A DNA stretch of 45,284 nt from Bacteroidota bacterium (GTDB taxonomy: Bacteria > Bacteroidota > Bacteroidia > Flavobacteriales > Crocinitomicaceae). The translations under genes and the position numbers were made by a program. Below, piece by piece: positions 35,147-43,173 of this stretch. The number at the start of each line of letters is the position of its first letter. Position 1 is the first letter of the stretch. Where the stretch lies: assembly GCA_029558435.1 (NCBI GenBank), contig JAKQEZ010000272.1, positions 1 through 45,284 of the forward strand, in the 5' to 3' direction. Below the pieces are notes generated by a model. It worked only from the letters and a program-made list of their open reading frames with translations, did not search any database and was not told where the DNA came from.

Positions 35147-36046
35147 CTACAATTTAAACTCTAAACATACTTTAGAATCAATTTTTAGGTACACATTTTC
35201 ACCCAATATTAAAGCTCTGTTATCATCTAAATGCCCACTTGGAAAATTAAAACAAATGGGTATTTTTTTGTAAGTAAAATGCTGAAGAACTATATCTTCA
35301 ATCGTCATTCCAATAGATACTTCTGTTGAATCTTTCATATTGGTCATTCCCCCAATAATCAAACCACTAATTTCATCTAAAATACCAGCTTTTTTCAACG
35401 AAAATAACATTCTATCCAATGCATAGAGTTGTTCACCTACTTCTTCAATAAATAAGATTTTATTCTTATAAGAGGGTTGACAATTGGTTCCAATTAAACT
35501 ATAAATAATGCTTAAATTACCACCGATTAATTCTCCATTAGCACTCCCTTTTTGATTTTTTTGGCAACTATCAATTTCTATTTTATAAGACTTTCCAGTT
35601 AGCGCATTTATCAATGTTTGCAAAGATTCAGGAGTATTCTCCTCAAAGTTTAAAGGCATTGTACCATGAATGCTTTTTTGTTCTAAAAATTGCATTTGCT
35701 GGTGAAAGACCGTAATATCACTGAAACCAACGATCCATTTAGGGTGAATCAATTGATTAGCCCATTTTATAGCATCCACAATTCGAACAGCACCATAACC
35801 GCCTCTAGCACAAAGTATTGCTTTAACTTCAGGATTGTCTAATGCAGCTTGAAAATCATGCAGACGTTGTGCATCTGTTCCCGAGAAATAATTGTGCCTT
35901 CCCAAGCAGTTGCCACTAATTTTCACTAAAAACCCTTCTTGTTCCAAAAAGTTTTTAGCAAATTCAACATATTTACTTTCAATTGCCTTTGCTGGCGCAA
36001 CAATTTCAATTAAATCGCCTTTTTGGAGGTATGGAATTTTATTCAT
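35147..36046 (-). CDS. LD-carboxypeptidase (peptidase S66 family)
   Basis: The enzyme removes the terminal D-alanine from murein tetrapeptides in peptidoglycan recycling. The 299-residue protein is of family length. It shows LCARGGYGAVRI, the nucleophile motif GFSDIT (Ser), LFIEEVGE with the catalytic glutamate, and FNFPSGHLDDNRALILGE with the histidine. No signal peptide is visible, in line with a cytosolic recycling enzyme. It is cotranscribed with yraN (34 nt upstream) and a large sensor kinase (3 nt downstream). With murQ in this window, it points to active wall recycling. Confidence 0.94.
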   Translation of the reverse strand: MNKIPYLQKGDLIEIVAPAKAIESKYVEFAKNFLEQEGFLVKISGNCLGRHNYFSGTDAQRLHDFQAALDNPEVKAILCARGGYGAVRIVDAIKWANQLIHPKWIVGFSDITVFHQQMQFLEQKSIHGTMPLNFEENTPESLQTLINALTGKSYKIEIDSCQKNQKGSANGELIGGNLSIIYSLIGTNCQPSYKNKILFIEEVGEQLYALDRMLFSLKKAGILDEISGLIIGGMTNMKDSTEVSIGMTIEDIVLQHFTYKKIPICFNFPSGHLDDNRALILGENVYLKIDSKVCLEFKL

Positions 36047-36080
36047 GGTTGTATTAATACATCAAAGAAACAAAATTTCT

Positions 36081-36440
36081 TTAAAGTAACGGAAAAAAAG
36101 CGTTCTCAATATGTTCAATTTTTGTTCGAATACTATTGTGAACAATTGAAATTATATCAAATTGTACATTAATATTCAAATTTCTACTTATCAGAAAATG
36201 ATTAGTTGCCTTAATAATTTGTTTTTGTTTGCTTTTGGTTACAGCCAAAAAAGGTTCTCCAATTTCTGCAGTTACGCGGGTTTTTACTTCACAAACGATT
36301 AGTTGACCATTTTTTAGTGCAACAATATCAATTTCAAGTTTTTTAAATCGGAAGTTGCGTTCTATGATTTCATAATCGTTGTTTCTTAGATAGCTTACAG
36401 CCATTTCTTCGCCATGCTGGCCCAATTCAATGTGTGTCAT
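36081..36440 (-). CDS. yraN: UPF0102 family protein YraN
   Basis: A 119-residue protein with the YraN pattern: GQHGEEMAVSYL, a NYEIIERNFRF strand, and the PD-(D/E)xK-like active-site set with EIDIVAL (acidic residue), ICEVKTR-like VCEVKTRV (E and K). It resembles Holliday-junction-type nuclease folds, but no activity is established. It is the first gene of the operon with LD-carboxypeptidase and the sensor kinase. No exact -7 box was found upstream, so recA readthrough past its terminator may contribute. Confidence 0.9.
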   Translation of the reverse strand: MTHIELGQHGEEMAVSYLRNNDYEIIERNFRFKKLEIDIVALKNGQLIVCEVKTRVTAEIGEPFLAVTKSKQKQIIKATNHFLISRNLNINVQFDIISIVHNSIRTKIEHIENAFFPLL

Positions 36441-36482
36441 AAAAAGGTAGTTTTTTAATTGTAAAAGATTTAGATAATCGTT

Positions 36483-36514
36483 AAAAAAAGCGAGTATATT
36501 TCACCTCGCTTTTA
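36483..36514 (-). terminator. Intrinsic terminator of recA
   Basis: Perfect 8-bp inverted repeat AAAGCGAG / CTCGCTTT with a 10-nt loop; on the minus strand it is followed by TTTTTTT. Confidence 0.85.
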
Positions 36515-36534
36515 CCCAACGATTTACAACTAAA

Positions 36535-37575
36535 CTAATCTTGAATTACAGCTTCAACAGATTCTGTAGTTCCAAGAGCACTTTTAATTTTATTTTCTAA
36601 TTCTTCCATTAGTTCAATGTTGTCATTCAACAATGCTTTCACGGCATCTCGACCTTGTCCTAATTTAGTTTCACCATAAGAGAACCAAGATCCACTTTTT
36701 TTGATAATATTTAACTCAACTCCCAAGTCAATGATTTCTCCAATTTTTGAAATTCCTTCGCCATACATAATGTCGAATTCTGCTTTTTTGAACGGTGGAG
36801 CAACTTTATTTTTTACAACTTTCACCTTAACGCGGTTACCAATAACATCTTCACCATCTTTAATTTGGCTTGTTTTACGTATATCTACACGTACAGAAGC
36901 ATAGAATTTCAAAGCATTACCTCCTGTTGTAGTTTCCGGATTTCCAAACATCACCCCAATTTTATCACGTAATTGGTTAATGAAAATACAACAACATTTT
37001 GCTTTGTTGATAGAGCCTGTTAATTTTCTCAGTGCTTTTGACATCAAACGCGCTTGTAAACCCATTTGCGAATCGCCCATTTCTCCTTCAATCTCCGCTT
37101 TTGGTGTTAATGCAGCAACCGAGTCAACTACCAATAAGTCAATTGCTCCCGAACGGATTAGGTTGTCTGCAATTTCCAACGCTTGCTCACCATTATCAGG
37201 CTGTGAAATCAATAAATTGTCAATATCAACACCTAATTTCGCCGCATAAAATTGGTCGAAAGCATGTTCTGCATCAATAATAGCCGCAATGCCACCTTGT
37301 TTTTGAACTTCTGCAATGGCGTGGATTGCAAGTGTTGTTTTTCCAGATGATTCTGGTCCATATATTTCAATAATTCTTCCTTTCGGAAATCCATTGACTC
37401 CCAAAGCAATATCCAGCGTTAAAGATCCTGTTGGGATAGCTTCAACTTTTTCAACTGCTTCATCACCCAATTTCATAACGGTTCCTTTTCCGTACGTTTT
37501 GTCAAGCTTCTCCATGGTTAATTGAAGTGCTTTCATTTTTTCTAATCGCTCTTGGTTTTGATCTTTTGTTGCCAT
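36535..37575 (-). CDS. recA: Recombinase RecA
   Basis: RecA forms filaments on single-stranded DNA, drives homologous pairing, and supports the damage response. The 346-residue protein carries Walker [12 protein letters not shown] (~residue 75), [15 protein letters not shown], the L1/L2 DNA-binding loops around [14 protein letters not shown] and [23 protein letters not shown], and [12 protein letters not shown]. The C-terminus is acidic, as expected. The gene has its own promoter and a strong terminator. The dyad over its -33 region may be an operator. Confidence 0.99.
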   Translation of the reverse strand: MATKDQNQERLEKMKALQLTMEKLDKTYGKGTVMKLGDEAVEKVEAIPTGSLTLDIALGVNGFPKGRIIEIYGPESSGKTTLAIHAIAEVQKQGGIAAIIDAEHAFDQFYAAKLGVDIDNLLISQPDNGEQALEIADNLIRSGAIDLLVVDSVAALTPKAEIEGEMGDSQMGLQARLMSKALRKLTGSINKAKCCCIFINQLRDKIGVMFGNPETTTGGNALKFYASVRVDIRKTSQIKDGEDVIGNRVKVKVVKNKVAPPFKKAEFDIMYGEGISKIGEIIDLGVELNIIKKSGSWFSYGETKLGQGRDAVKALLNDNIELMEELENKIKSALGTTESVEAVIQD

Positions 37576-37614
37576 AATCGTTTGGTTTTTAGTTATTATT
37601 ATTTAATTGTGTTA

Positions 37615-37651
37615 CAAAGGTATGTTAGTCAGAACGTAAGTTTTTTACGTT
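37615..37651 (-). promoter_or_regulatory. recA promoter (TACCTTTG) with overlapping perfect dyad
   Basis: Minus-strand -7 box TACCTTTG at 37622-37615. A perfect 7-bp inverted repeat, AACGTAA-GTTTT-TTACGTT, covers 37633-37651, exactly where the -33 region would lie. It has no T tract, so it does not look like a terminator for bcp; an operator is more likely. Confidence 0.6.
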
Positions 37652-37656
37652 GTGAA

Positions 37657-38121
37657 TTATATTGATAAAAAATTCATTATTTCTTCTGCATGTTTTTTTG
37701 TATTGGGTTTTGTTATTATCCCCAAAATATGTTGATTTTCATCTATAATAAAAGTTGTTCGATGGATTCCATCATAGGTTCTGCCCATAAATTTTTTCGG
37801 CCCCCATGCGTGATATTGATTTAATATTACTTTATCGGTATCGGCTATGATTGAAAAGTTTAATTGGTATTTCTCACTAAATTTGGTATGAGATAACACC
37901 GAATCAGCACTAACACCAATCACAACGATGTTGTTATTCTTTAAAACAAGTTCATTATCTCTCAAATTACAAGCTTGTGCTGTACAACCTGGTGTATTGT
38001 CTTTTGGATAAAAATACAATACTACTTTTTTACCCTTATAATCCGATAGTTTAATGGTTTCTCCATTTTGATTCAAACCATTGAATTCTGGAGCTATATC
38101 GCCAATTTGTAGTTCTTTCAT
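37657..38121 (-). CDS. bcp: Thioredoxin-dependent thiol peroxidase (BCP-type peroxiredoxin)
   Basis: A 154-residue peroxiredoxin reducing hydrogen and alkyl hydroperoxides. The signature FYPKDNTPGCTAQACNLRDN contains the peroxidatic cysteine of GCT and a second cysteine 5 residues later, the arrangement of alpha-type BCP. The later segments with GVSADSV, WGPKKFMGRTYDGIHRTTFIID fit the fold. Upstream is a -7 box TACATTTG. The stop codon is 5 nt from the recA dyad, so recA expression could be influenced by readthrough. Confidence 0.95.
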   Translation of the reverse strand: MKELQIGDIAPEFNGLNQNGETIKLSDYKGKKVVLYFYPKDNTPGCTAQACNLRDNELVLKNNNIVVIGVSADSVLSHTKFSEKYQLNFSIIADTDKVILNQYHAWGPKKFMGRTYDGIHRTTFIIDENQHILGIITKPNTKKHAEEIMNFLSI

Positions 38122-38158
38122 TGATTAAAAAATTATCAAGTATTTATTAAATTATAAT

Positions 38159-38166
38159 CAAATGTA
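38159..38166 (-). promoter_or_regulatory. Promoter -7 box TACATTTG of bcp
   Basis: Exact TAnnTTTG match on the minus strand, 37 nt before the bcp start. It lies in a very AT-rich stretch. Confidence 0.5.
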
Positions 38167-38300
38167 AGATATATTTTTTAAATGACAAAATAATTATCAA
38201 AAAAAGATTAAAAAATAATCATTTATTTATTTATATTAATAAATAAAAATACCTTAATTAATAAAGCAATCAATGAGAAATAGAAATATAAAATTAAAAA

Positions 38301-38570
38301 TTAATGACGAACTTTAGATGGACGTTTTTTACTGTAATCGTCGTCGTTCGGATCGGTAATACCTCCTCCTGCGTTATCAGTACCATTATTTACAACAACA
38401 ATAGAATCAGGTCTAGTTGTTGCATCCGATTTTGCCCCTCTTAATGTAAAATTAGGTTCTTGTGTTCTAGTTGCATCATCGTTGTTATTTGGACAAATAA
38501 TTTCTTTCTTACAAGAATAAATCATGCTTGTAATCAAGATAATACCGCCATATAAAACAACTTTTTTCAT
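38301..38570 (-). CDS. Small hypothetical lipoprotein
   Basis: An 89-residue protein with a lipoprotein signal peptide, MKKVVLYGGIILITSMIYSC, the cysteine at residue 20 being the likely lipidation site. The mature part is low-complexity: Asn, Asp, Gly, Thr rich, followed by a basic end (KKRPSKVRH). No family is recognised. It lies downstream of, and on the same strand as, the propeller kinase gene, with a 55-nt gap that holds near-matches (TACTTTCG) to the -7 consensus. It may be a small envelope protein; function is unknown. Confidence 0.65.
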   Translation of the reverse strand: MKKVVLYGGIILITSMIYSCKKEIICPNNNDDATRTQEPNFTLRGAKSDATTRPDSIVVVNNGTDNAGGGITDPNDDDYSKKRPSKVRH

Positions 38571-38625
38571 AATGTTATGCTATACACTTTATGCGAAAGT
38601 ACAACGAAAATATTTATTATGCAAA

Positions 38626-41532
38626 TTATTGTGTAGAAATTTTTATAATAACTTCGGTACCACTAATTTGATGATTGGAATCGTAGGTCTGACGTGGCCC
38701 AATAATTTCCATGTTTTTACTTAATAATTGACGCATCAACTTAACGCGTTTGGTAGTTATTTCCATTCCTTTGGACTGATGATCGCCTGAAATATTGCTT
38801 TTTTGATGGATGCTTTGTTCAATGCCTATACCATTATCCTTTATTAAAATGGTTAAATAGGAGTCTGATTCATTGACATCAATACTAATTTCACCTTTTC
38901 GGTCGGTTTGAGGTAAAATTCCATGAATTATGCTGTTTTCAACAAAAGGTTGAATCATCATTGCAGGGATCATTGTTGATTCTAAATCTACATTGTTGGT
39001 GGAAATGGTGTAGGTGAATTTCTCATTGAATCGCATGGCTTCTAGAGATAAATATAAACGAATGCGCTCAATTTCTTCGTTCAACCCAACCAAACTTGAA
39101 TGTTCGGAAGATGTATCGAGATTTTTTCGAATTAATTTGGCAAAGTTGGAAAGGTATTTATTAGCCGATAATTTATCGGATATATTAATAAAGTATTGAA
39201 TACTGTTTAAGGAATTGAAAATAAAATGGCGGTTCATACTGGCATTCAGCGATTCTTGTTCCAATAGTACTAAACGCGACTGCATTTCGGCTTGTTCTAA
39301 ACGGTATTTTTCTTGCTCGCGCTTAATTTTTGTTTTTATCCACCAAAATACCATAGCAGCAAGAAATGCAACTGCTAAACAAATAAACCACCAAGTTTTG
39401 TAAAATGCTTGACGAATGGTGAATTTTATGGTAAGTTGATCGAGGATTTTCCCATTTTCAAGCATAACACGAGCGTGCAATTTGTAATCTCCAGGCGCCA
39501 ATTCATTTAATATAATGTGTGATGTTTTGGAAGCAGGCATCCAAGCATCGTTAAGTCCATTCACCTTAAATTGAAACAGTAAATTGTCAAAATCACTTAG
39601 TGCTACTGCGTCTAAATTGAATTGTAAATTATTTTTTTGATAGGAAAAACTCATGTTTTGCGGAATTTCATCCTGCATTTTTGCTCCAAATTGAGTGTAG
39701 TCAAATGGCTTGTAATCCAATAAAATCGAAGTGAGCACCAATTTTACTTTGCCAACTGAAAGGTTGAATTTATTGAGGTCAAATTTGATTAAGGCAGAGG
39801 CAGTTCCAAACCAAAGGTTATTCTTTTTGTCAATAAAACTTGAATTAAGATTGGTTTCTGGATCAAGTAGTCCTTCTGAAGCACCAATGCGTTGGGTAAA
39901 TTTGCTGCCATTTTGAGTGTCAATTATGTAAACACCGTTATTGGTTCCAACAATTAGATTGTGCGTGTGACTGGATAAAAAGTTAACATAATTGGATGCC
40001 ACATCTGTTGAGAATCGAACGCGAACAATGGAATTATTCTTCAGTAACTCAAACAAACCATCTTCTGAACCAAAAAAGATGCGATTGGAAACTGTTTTTA
40101 CGAGCGATAGCGTAGCGTGATTGATATTTCCTATTAATTGAAACTTATTTTGATTATCTAGAAAATACAACCCAATATCTGTTCCAACCAAAAGTTGCTG
40201 ATTACGCAATGTTATACTTCGTATTGTTCCAATTTGTTGATGATTTGACCCGATTGGAGTAAATTTACCCTTTTCGTATAAAGCAATACCGTGTGAACCT
40301 CCAACATACATGCGGTTGGCATCGATTTTATGAAACGCAGTAATTTTATAACCGGGTGCTTCGTCGTTGAAATGTTGAATACTTACCTTGTTGTTATCGT
40401 CAATAGCGTATAAGCCATCTTTTGTACCAAACCACGATTTTCCATCCACATCAGCAATAGCACTCCAAATGGATGTGGTTGTTGGGAAGATGGTGTAGTT
40501 TTTAAAATCACGTGTTTTGAAAATACCGTTGTCAATGGAGCCAAAAAAATAGTCGCCTTTTTTATTTTGTACACCACACAAAACAATGTCAGAAGGAAGC
40601 CCTGTAGATTTATCAAAATACGAAATAGCGTCAACACCTGCTTTTACCAACCCTTTTCCTTGTGTTCCTATCCAAATATTTTGGTCAGAATCTTCAAAAA
40701 TAGTACTAATAACATTAATAGGTAATCCAATTGCTGTTGTATAAAAGGTGTTTGTTTTGTTGGCGTATTTGATTAAGCCATTCTTACTGCAAATCCATAA
40801 ATTATTTTTAGAATCGGTTGCAATGTAATTAATCAACAACTCATCGTTTTCTAAAATAGAATGAACTAGCTGGTGATTTTTGTAAAATTGAATGCCGTCA
40901 TAAAAAGTGCTAACCACCAATTGATTGTTATAGGTGGTGAGAGAAGAGATGCTAAACCCATCAGCAATTAGTGCATCAACGGTGTTTAAATTACTTGTAA
41001 CAACTACGCCATTTCGAGTGGCAATGTATAATTTATCGTTCCAAACAAGCAAATCACGTATAAAATTTCCTTCGTCTGACAATAATTTGAGGGGCTTTAA
41101 TTTTCCATTTTCAAAAATATATAAGCCATCGCCGTTGGTAGAAATAATTATTTTATTGTTGAATAAAACGATATCGGTAACGTTGGTGTTGAAATTATCG
41201 GGACTTAAAGGGAATTTTGAAATTTTATTGTTTTTATAAATAGAAATTCCACCTTGATGCCCTATGAATAATTGTGCGTTTATCCATTTCACCACATTAA
41301 TGCGGTTGTTGAGCAAGCCGTCGTCGGTTGAAAAATTCGTAAAATTATTACCGTTATAGCGCGATACGCCACCAAAAGTGCCTATCCACAAATAGCCCAT
41401 GCTGTCTTGACAAATTGACGCAACTTGCGATTGTGCCAAACCATCTGGGGTGGAGTAGGTTTTGAAAAAATAGCGTTGTGAAAATGTTGAAAAACACCAA
41501 ATAATACTCGCTAATAACAGTATTAGTCTCAT
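38626..41532 (-). CDS. Propeller-type sensor histidine kinase (LytS-like) partner of LytTR regulator
   Basis: A 968-residue sensor with a signal peptide (MRLILLLASIIWCFSTFS). The periplasmic part is a beta-propeller of two-component-propeller repeats, many with LWIGT, IFxGSEDGL and IWIGTQGKGL cores, roughly 30-600; a Y_Y_Y domain follows (~610-700), one membrane helix (~715-735), a coiled coil, and the His_kinase domain with H769 in NRHFIFNSLNSIQYF, then PAMMIQPFVENSIIHG and DNGIGI. It should sense an extracellular or envelope signal and phosphorylate the adjacent LytTR regulator. The start overlaps the regulator stop by 4 nt. Confidence 0.93.
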   Translation of the reverse strand: MRLILLLASIIWCFSTFSQRYFFKTYSTPDGLAQSQVASICQDSMGYLWIGTFGGVSRYNGNNFTNFSTDDGLLNNRINVVKWINAQLFIGHQGGISIYKNNKISKFPLSPDNFNTNVTDIVLFNNKIIISTNGDGLYIFENGKLKPLKLLSDEGNFIRDLLVWNDKLYIATRNGVVVTSNLNTVDALIADGFSISSLTTYNNQLVVSTFYDGIQFYKNHQLVHSILENDELLINYIATDSKNNLWICSKNGLIKYANKTNTFYTTAIGLPINVISTIFEDSDQNIWIGTQGKGLVKAGVDAISYFDKSTGLPSDIVLCGVQNKKGDYFFGSIDNGIFKTRDFKNYTIFPTTTSIWSAIADVDGKSWFGTKDGLYAIDDNNKVSIQHFNDEAPGYKITAFHKIDANRMYVGGSHGIALYEKGKFTPIGSNHQQIGTIRSITLRNQQLLVGTDIGLYFLDNQNKFQLIGNINHATLSLVKTVSNRIFFGSEDGLFELLKNNSIVRVRFSTDVASNYVNFLSSHTHNLIVGTNNGVYIIDTQNGSKFTQRIGASEGLLDPETNLNSSFIDKKNNLWFGTASALIKFDLNKFNLSVGKVKLVLTSILLDYKPFDYTQFGAKMQDEIPQNMSFSYQKNNLQFNLDAVALSDFDNLLFQFKVNGLNDAWMPASKTSHIILNELAPGDYKLHARVMLENGKILDQLTIKFTIRQAFYKTWWFICLAVAFLAAMVFWWIKTKIKREQEKYRLEQAEMQSRLVLLEQESLNASMNRHFIFNSLNSIQYFINISDKLSANKYLSNFAKLIRKNLDTSSEHSSLVGLNEEIERIRLYLSLEAMRFNEKFTYTISTNNVDLESTMIPAMMIQPFVENSIIHGILPQTDRKGEISIDVNESDSYLTILIKDNGIGIEQSIHQKSNISGDHQSKGMEITTKRVKLMRQLLSKNMEIIGPRQTYDSNHQISGTEVIIKISTQ

Positions 41533-42305
41533 TTTTGTTTAAGCATTTTGATGAAATCTGTTACTCTGTTACGTGCAATTGGCAATTTTAATCCATTTTT
41601 TAGAATGGCAAAATGGCCTTCTTCGTTAAGGTATTCTGAGAGTTCGTTTAAATTTATTATGTGCGACTTGTGAATGCGGGCAAATTTTGATTCATCCAAC
41701 ATTTCTTCATACGTTTTTAGAGTGCGTGTATCTAAATAGCGTGTACCGTCTTTAAAATAAATGGTTGTACAGTTACCAGATGCTTCTAAATGCAAAATGG
41801 TGTCGTCTTCTACAATTTTTAATCCTTTTGTATGCGAAATGGCAATTCTATTGTTGGGTTTGTTACGTAATAAATTGTAGGATAAATTTTTAAGCGAATC
41901 AAAATAAGTAGAATAGTTAGAAGGATTTTCAGTATAAATTTCTTTCGATTCCACTAATTTTTTAACGGCCAATTGCAATTCTTCAATATCAATTGGTTTA
42001 AGTAAATAATATACGGCACTTGCGTTAAATGCTTTGATTGCATAATCTTTAAAAGCAGTAACAAATACCACTTGGAAGTTTTTTTCTTCAATTTCTTCCA
42101 AGAGTTCAAACCCTTCTGCATTTGAAGGCATGCGAATATCGAGGAAAACAACATCGGGTTGTGATGCTTCAATGATTGCTTTTGCTTGGTCTTTACGTTC
42201 TGCTTCGCCGATAACCTCAATTTCTGGACAAAATTCCTCCAACAACATTACGAGGTTTTTTCTTGCAAATTCTTCGTCGTCAACAACAATTGCTCTTAGT
42301 TTCAT
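41529..42305 (-). CDS. LytTR-family response regulator
   Basis: A 258-residue response regulator. The receiver domain (1-125) has the acidic pair DD9-10, the phosphoacceptor D56 in VFLDIRMP, T/K sites in FVTAFKDYAIKAF and LLKPID. The C-terminal LytTR DNA-binding domain (~155-255) shows GTRYLDTRTLKTYEEML, KFARIHKSHIINL and KLPIARNRV. It precedes and overlaps the propeller kinase gene by 4 nt (ATGA), so they form one two-component system. The targets are not readable from the window. Confidence 0.95.
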   Translation of the reverse strand: MKLRAIVVDDEEFARKNLVMLLEEFCPEIEVIGEAERKDQAKAIIEASQPDVVFLDIRMPSNAEGFELLEEIEEKNFQVVFVTAFKDYAIKAFNASAVYYLLKPIDIEELQLAVKKLVESKEIYTENPSNYSTYFDSLKNLSYNLLRNKPNNRIAISHTKGLKIVEDDTILHLEASGNCTTIYFKDGTRYLDTRTLKTYEEMLDESKFARIHKSHIINLNELSEYLNEEGHFAILKNGLKLPIARNRVTDFIKMLKQK

Positions 42306-42526
42306 GGTACTTTAGTTTTAGATTCTAGCCACAAGATACAATATTAAAAATAAATGCTGGAGTAATTGGCTTACGTTTAAATGTTTTTTTGCGACATTTT
42401 AAATAGAAGGAGGAGCATTCTAATCAATTAATCATAAAGTTTACATTTTTTTAATCGTGGGTTTGTTCATTTTCAGCACGATAGAAAGTTCAAAGAAAAA
42501 AAATGAAAAAAAATGCAATAGAAGTG
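42306..42526. other. Intergenic region between lytTR and tRNA-Ser
   Basis: AT-rich; no gene recognised. It holds the upstream region of the LytTR operon; no exact -7 box was found on the minus strand (nearest: TATCTTGT). Confidence 0.4.
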
Positions 42527-42556
42527 TTGTCAGTTTTCAAACTATTACTACCTTTG
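42527..42556 (+). promoter_or_regulatory. Full consensus promoter TTG-N19-TACCTTTG of tRNA-Ser
   Basis: TTG at 42527-42529 and TACCTTTG at 42549-42556, spaced by 19 nt, match the Bacteroidota promoter at both elements. Transcription should start at or within a few bases of the tRNA 5' end (42561). Confidence 0.7.
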
Positions 42557-42560
42557 CCCC

Positions 42561-42645
42561 GGAGAAATGGCAGAGTGGTCGATTGCACCGGTCTTGAAAA
42601 CCGGCGTACCGCGAGGTACCGGGGGTTCGAATCCCTCTTTCTCCG
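42561..42645 (+). tRNA. tRNA-Ser (anticodon UGA)
   Basis: An 85-nt class II tRNA folds cleanly: acceptor arm GGAGAAA / TTTCTCC, discriminator G, anticodon stem CCGGT / ACCGG with loop CTTGAAA and anticodon TGA at 42595-42597, a long variable arm with GTACC / GGTAC stem, and a T loop TTCGAAT. CCA is not encoded. It decodes UCA-type serine codons. The terminator follows 6 nt later. Confidence 0.96.
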
Positions 42646-42650
42646 CTCAA

Positions 42651-42680
42651 AAAGGAATCAAATCGGTTCCTTTTTTTTAT
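42651..42680 (+). terminator. Intrinsic terminator of tRNA-Ser
   Basis: Stem AAAGGAATC / GGTTCCTTT with one G-U pair and AAATC-type loop, followed by eight T. Confidence 0.8.
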
Positions 42681-42822
42681 GCTCTAAATCGAAGTGAAAA
42701 GGGATGAGAACGGATCAAGTTCAAAAGTTGGGGACTAAGCATAAATTTGAGTTAATCTGAATTTTCTTCTAAATCTACTTCTTCAAATTCATAATTTCAA
42801 TCTGCTAAATAATGTTTTATTT

Positions 42823-42852
42823 TTGGTAAAATCATATTTTTTTGTAATTTTG
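42823..42852 (+). promoter_or_regulatory. Full consensus promoter TTG-N19-TAATTTTG upstream of an orphan RNA
   Basis: TTG (part of TTTTG) at 42823-42825 and TAATTTTG at 42845-42852, spaced 19 nt, as for the tRNA promoter just upstream. Predicted transcription start is near 42857. Confidence 0.65.
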
Positions 42853-42856
42853 ATTT

Positions 42857-42955
42857 GTGTTTATTATTTGAAACGCTTTGGGCGTGGGTTGCGGAGTTTA
42901 ACTATGAAAACGTCAGAGAAAAACACTAAAAAGGGAGAATTTTACTCCTTTTTTT
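42857..42955 (+). ncRNA. Candidate orphan small RNA with closing stem and intrinsic terminator
   Basis: A roughly 99-nt transcription unit lies between the tRNA-Ser terminator and the DUF4197 gene. From the predicted start, the first bases GTGTTT (42857-42862) can pair with AAACAC (42921-42926); inside is an ACGC-TTTGG-GCGT hairpin (42873-42885) and a G-rich stretch. Immediately after the closing stem comes a terminator: AAAAAGGGAG / CTCCTTTTT (with a G-U pair), then T7. No ORF of note lies in it, and the next gene has its own promoter. I do not recognise an Rfam family; not tRNA, SRP RNA, tmRNA or 6S by eye. Confidence 0.55.
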
Positions 42956-42957
42956 CT
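42928..42957 (+). terminator. Intrinsic terminator of the orphan RNA
   Basis: Hairpin arms 42928-42937 and 42945-42955, 7-nt loop, with the T tract as part of the 3' arm and tail. Confidence 0.75.
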
Positions 42958-43141
42958 GTACATAGTTTTTAAATGATACTTATTTCCTTTTTATTCTTGA
43001 TAAGTTTAAAATACAATTTCTCCAATTATTCCAAGATTTCTTTTTAATTTTTTTCGTATTCATTCTCTTCATTTCCCTACAATTTAACAACTTGTGAATA
43101 ACTATTTTTCATTTTTTTACAACTCTCCTTTTATTTGGTAT

Positions 43142-43149
43142 TACTTTTG
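43142..43149 (+). promoter_or_regulatory. Promoter -7 box TACTTTTG of the DUF4197 gene
   Basis: Exact TAnnTTTG match, 24 nt before the start at 43174. Confidence 0.55.
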
Positions 43150-43173
43150 TCTTAACCTCGATAAAAACAAAAT

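Noticed and set aside
37633..37651. Dyad as terminator of bcp
   Set aside because: No T tract follows on the minus strand and the stem has no GC-rich base; it overlaps the recA -33 region.
42561..42957. tRNA-Ser as an attachment site of an integrated element
   Set aside because: No integrase gene and no duplicated tRNA 3' end were seen downstream.
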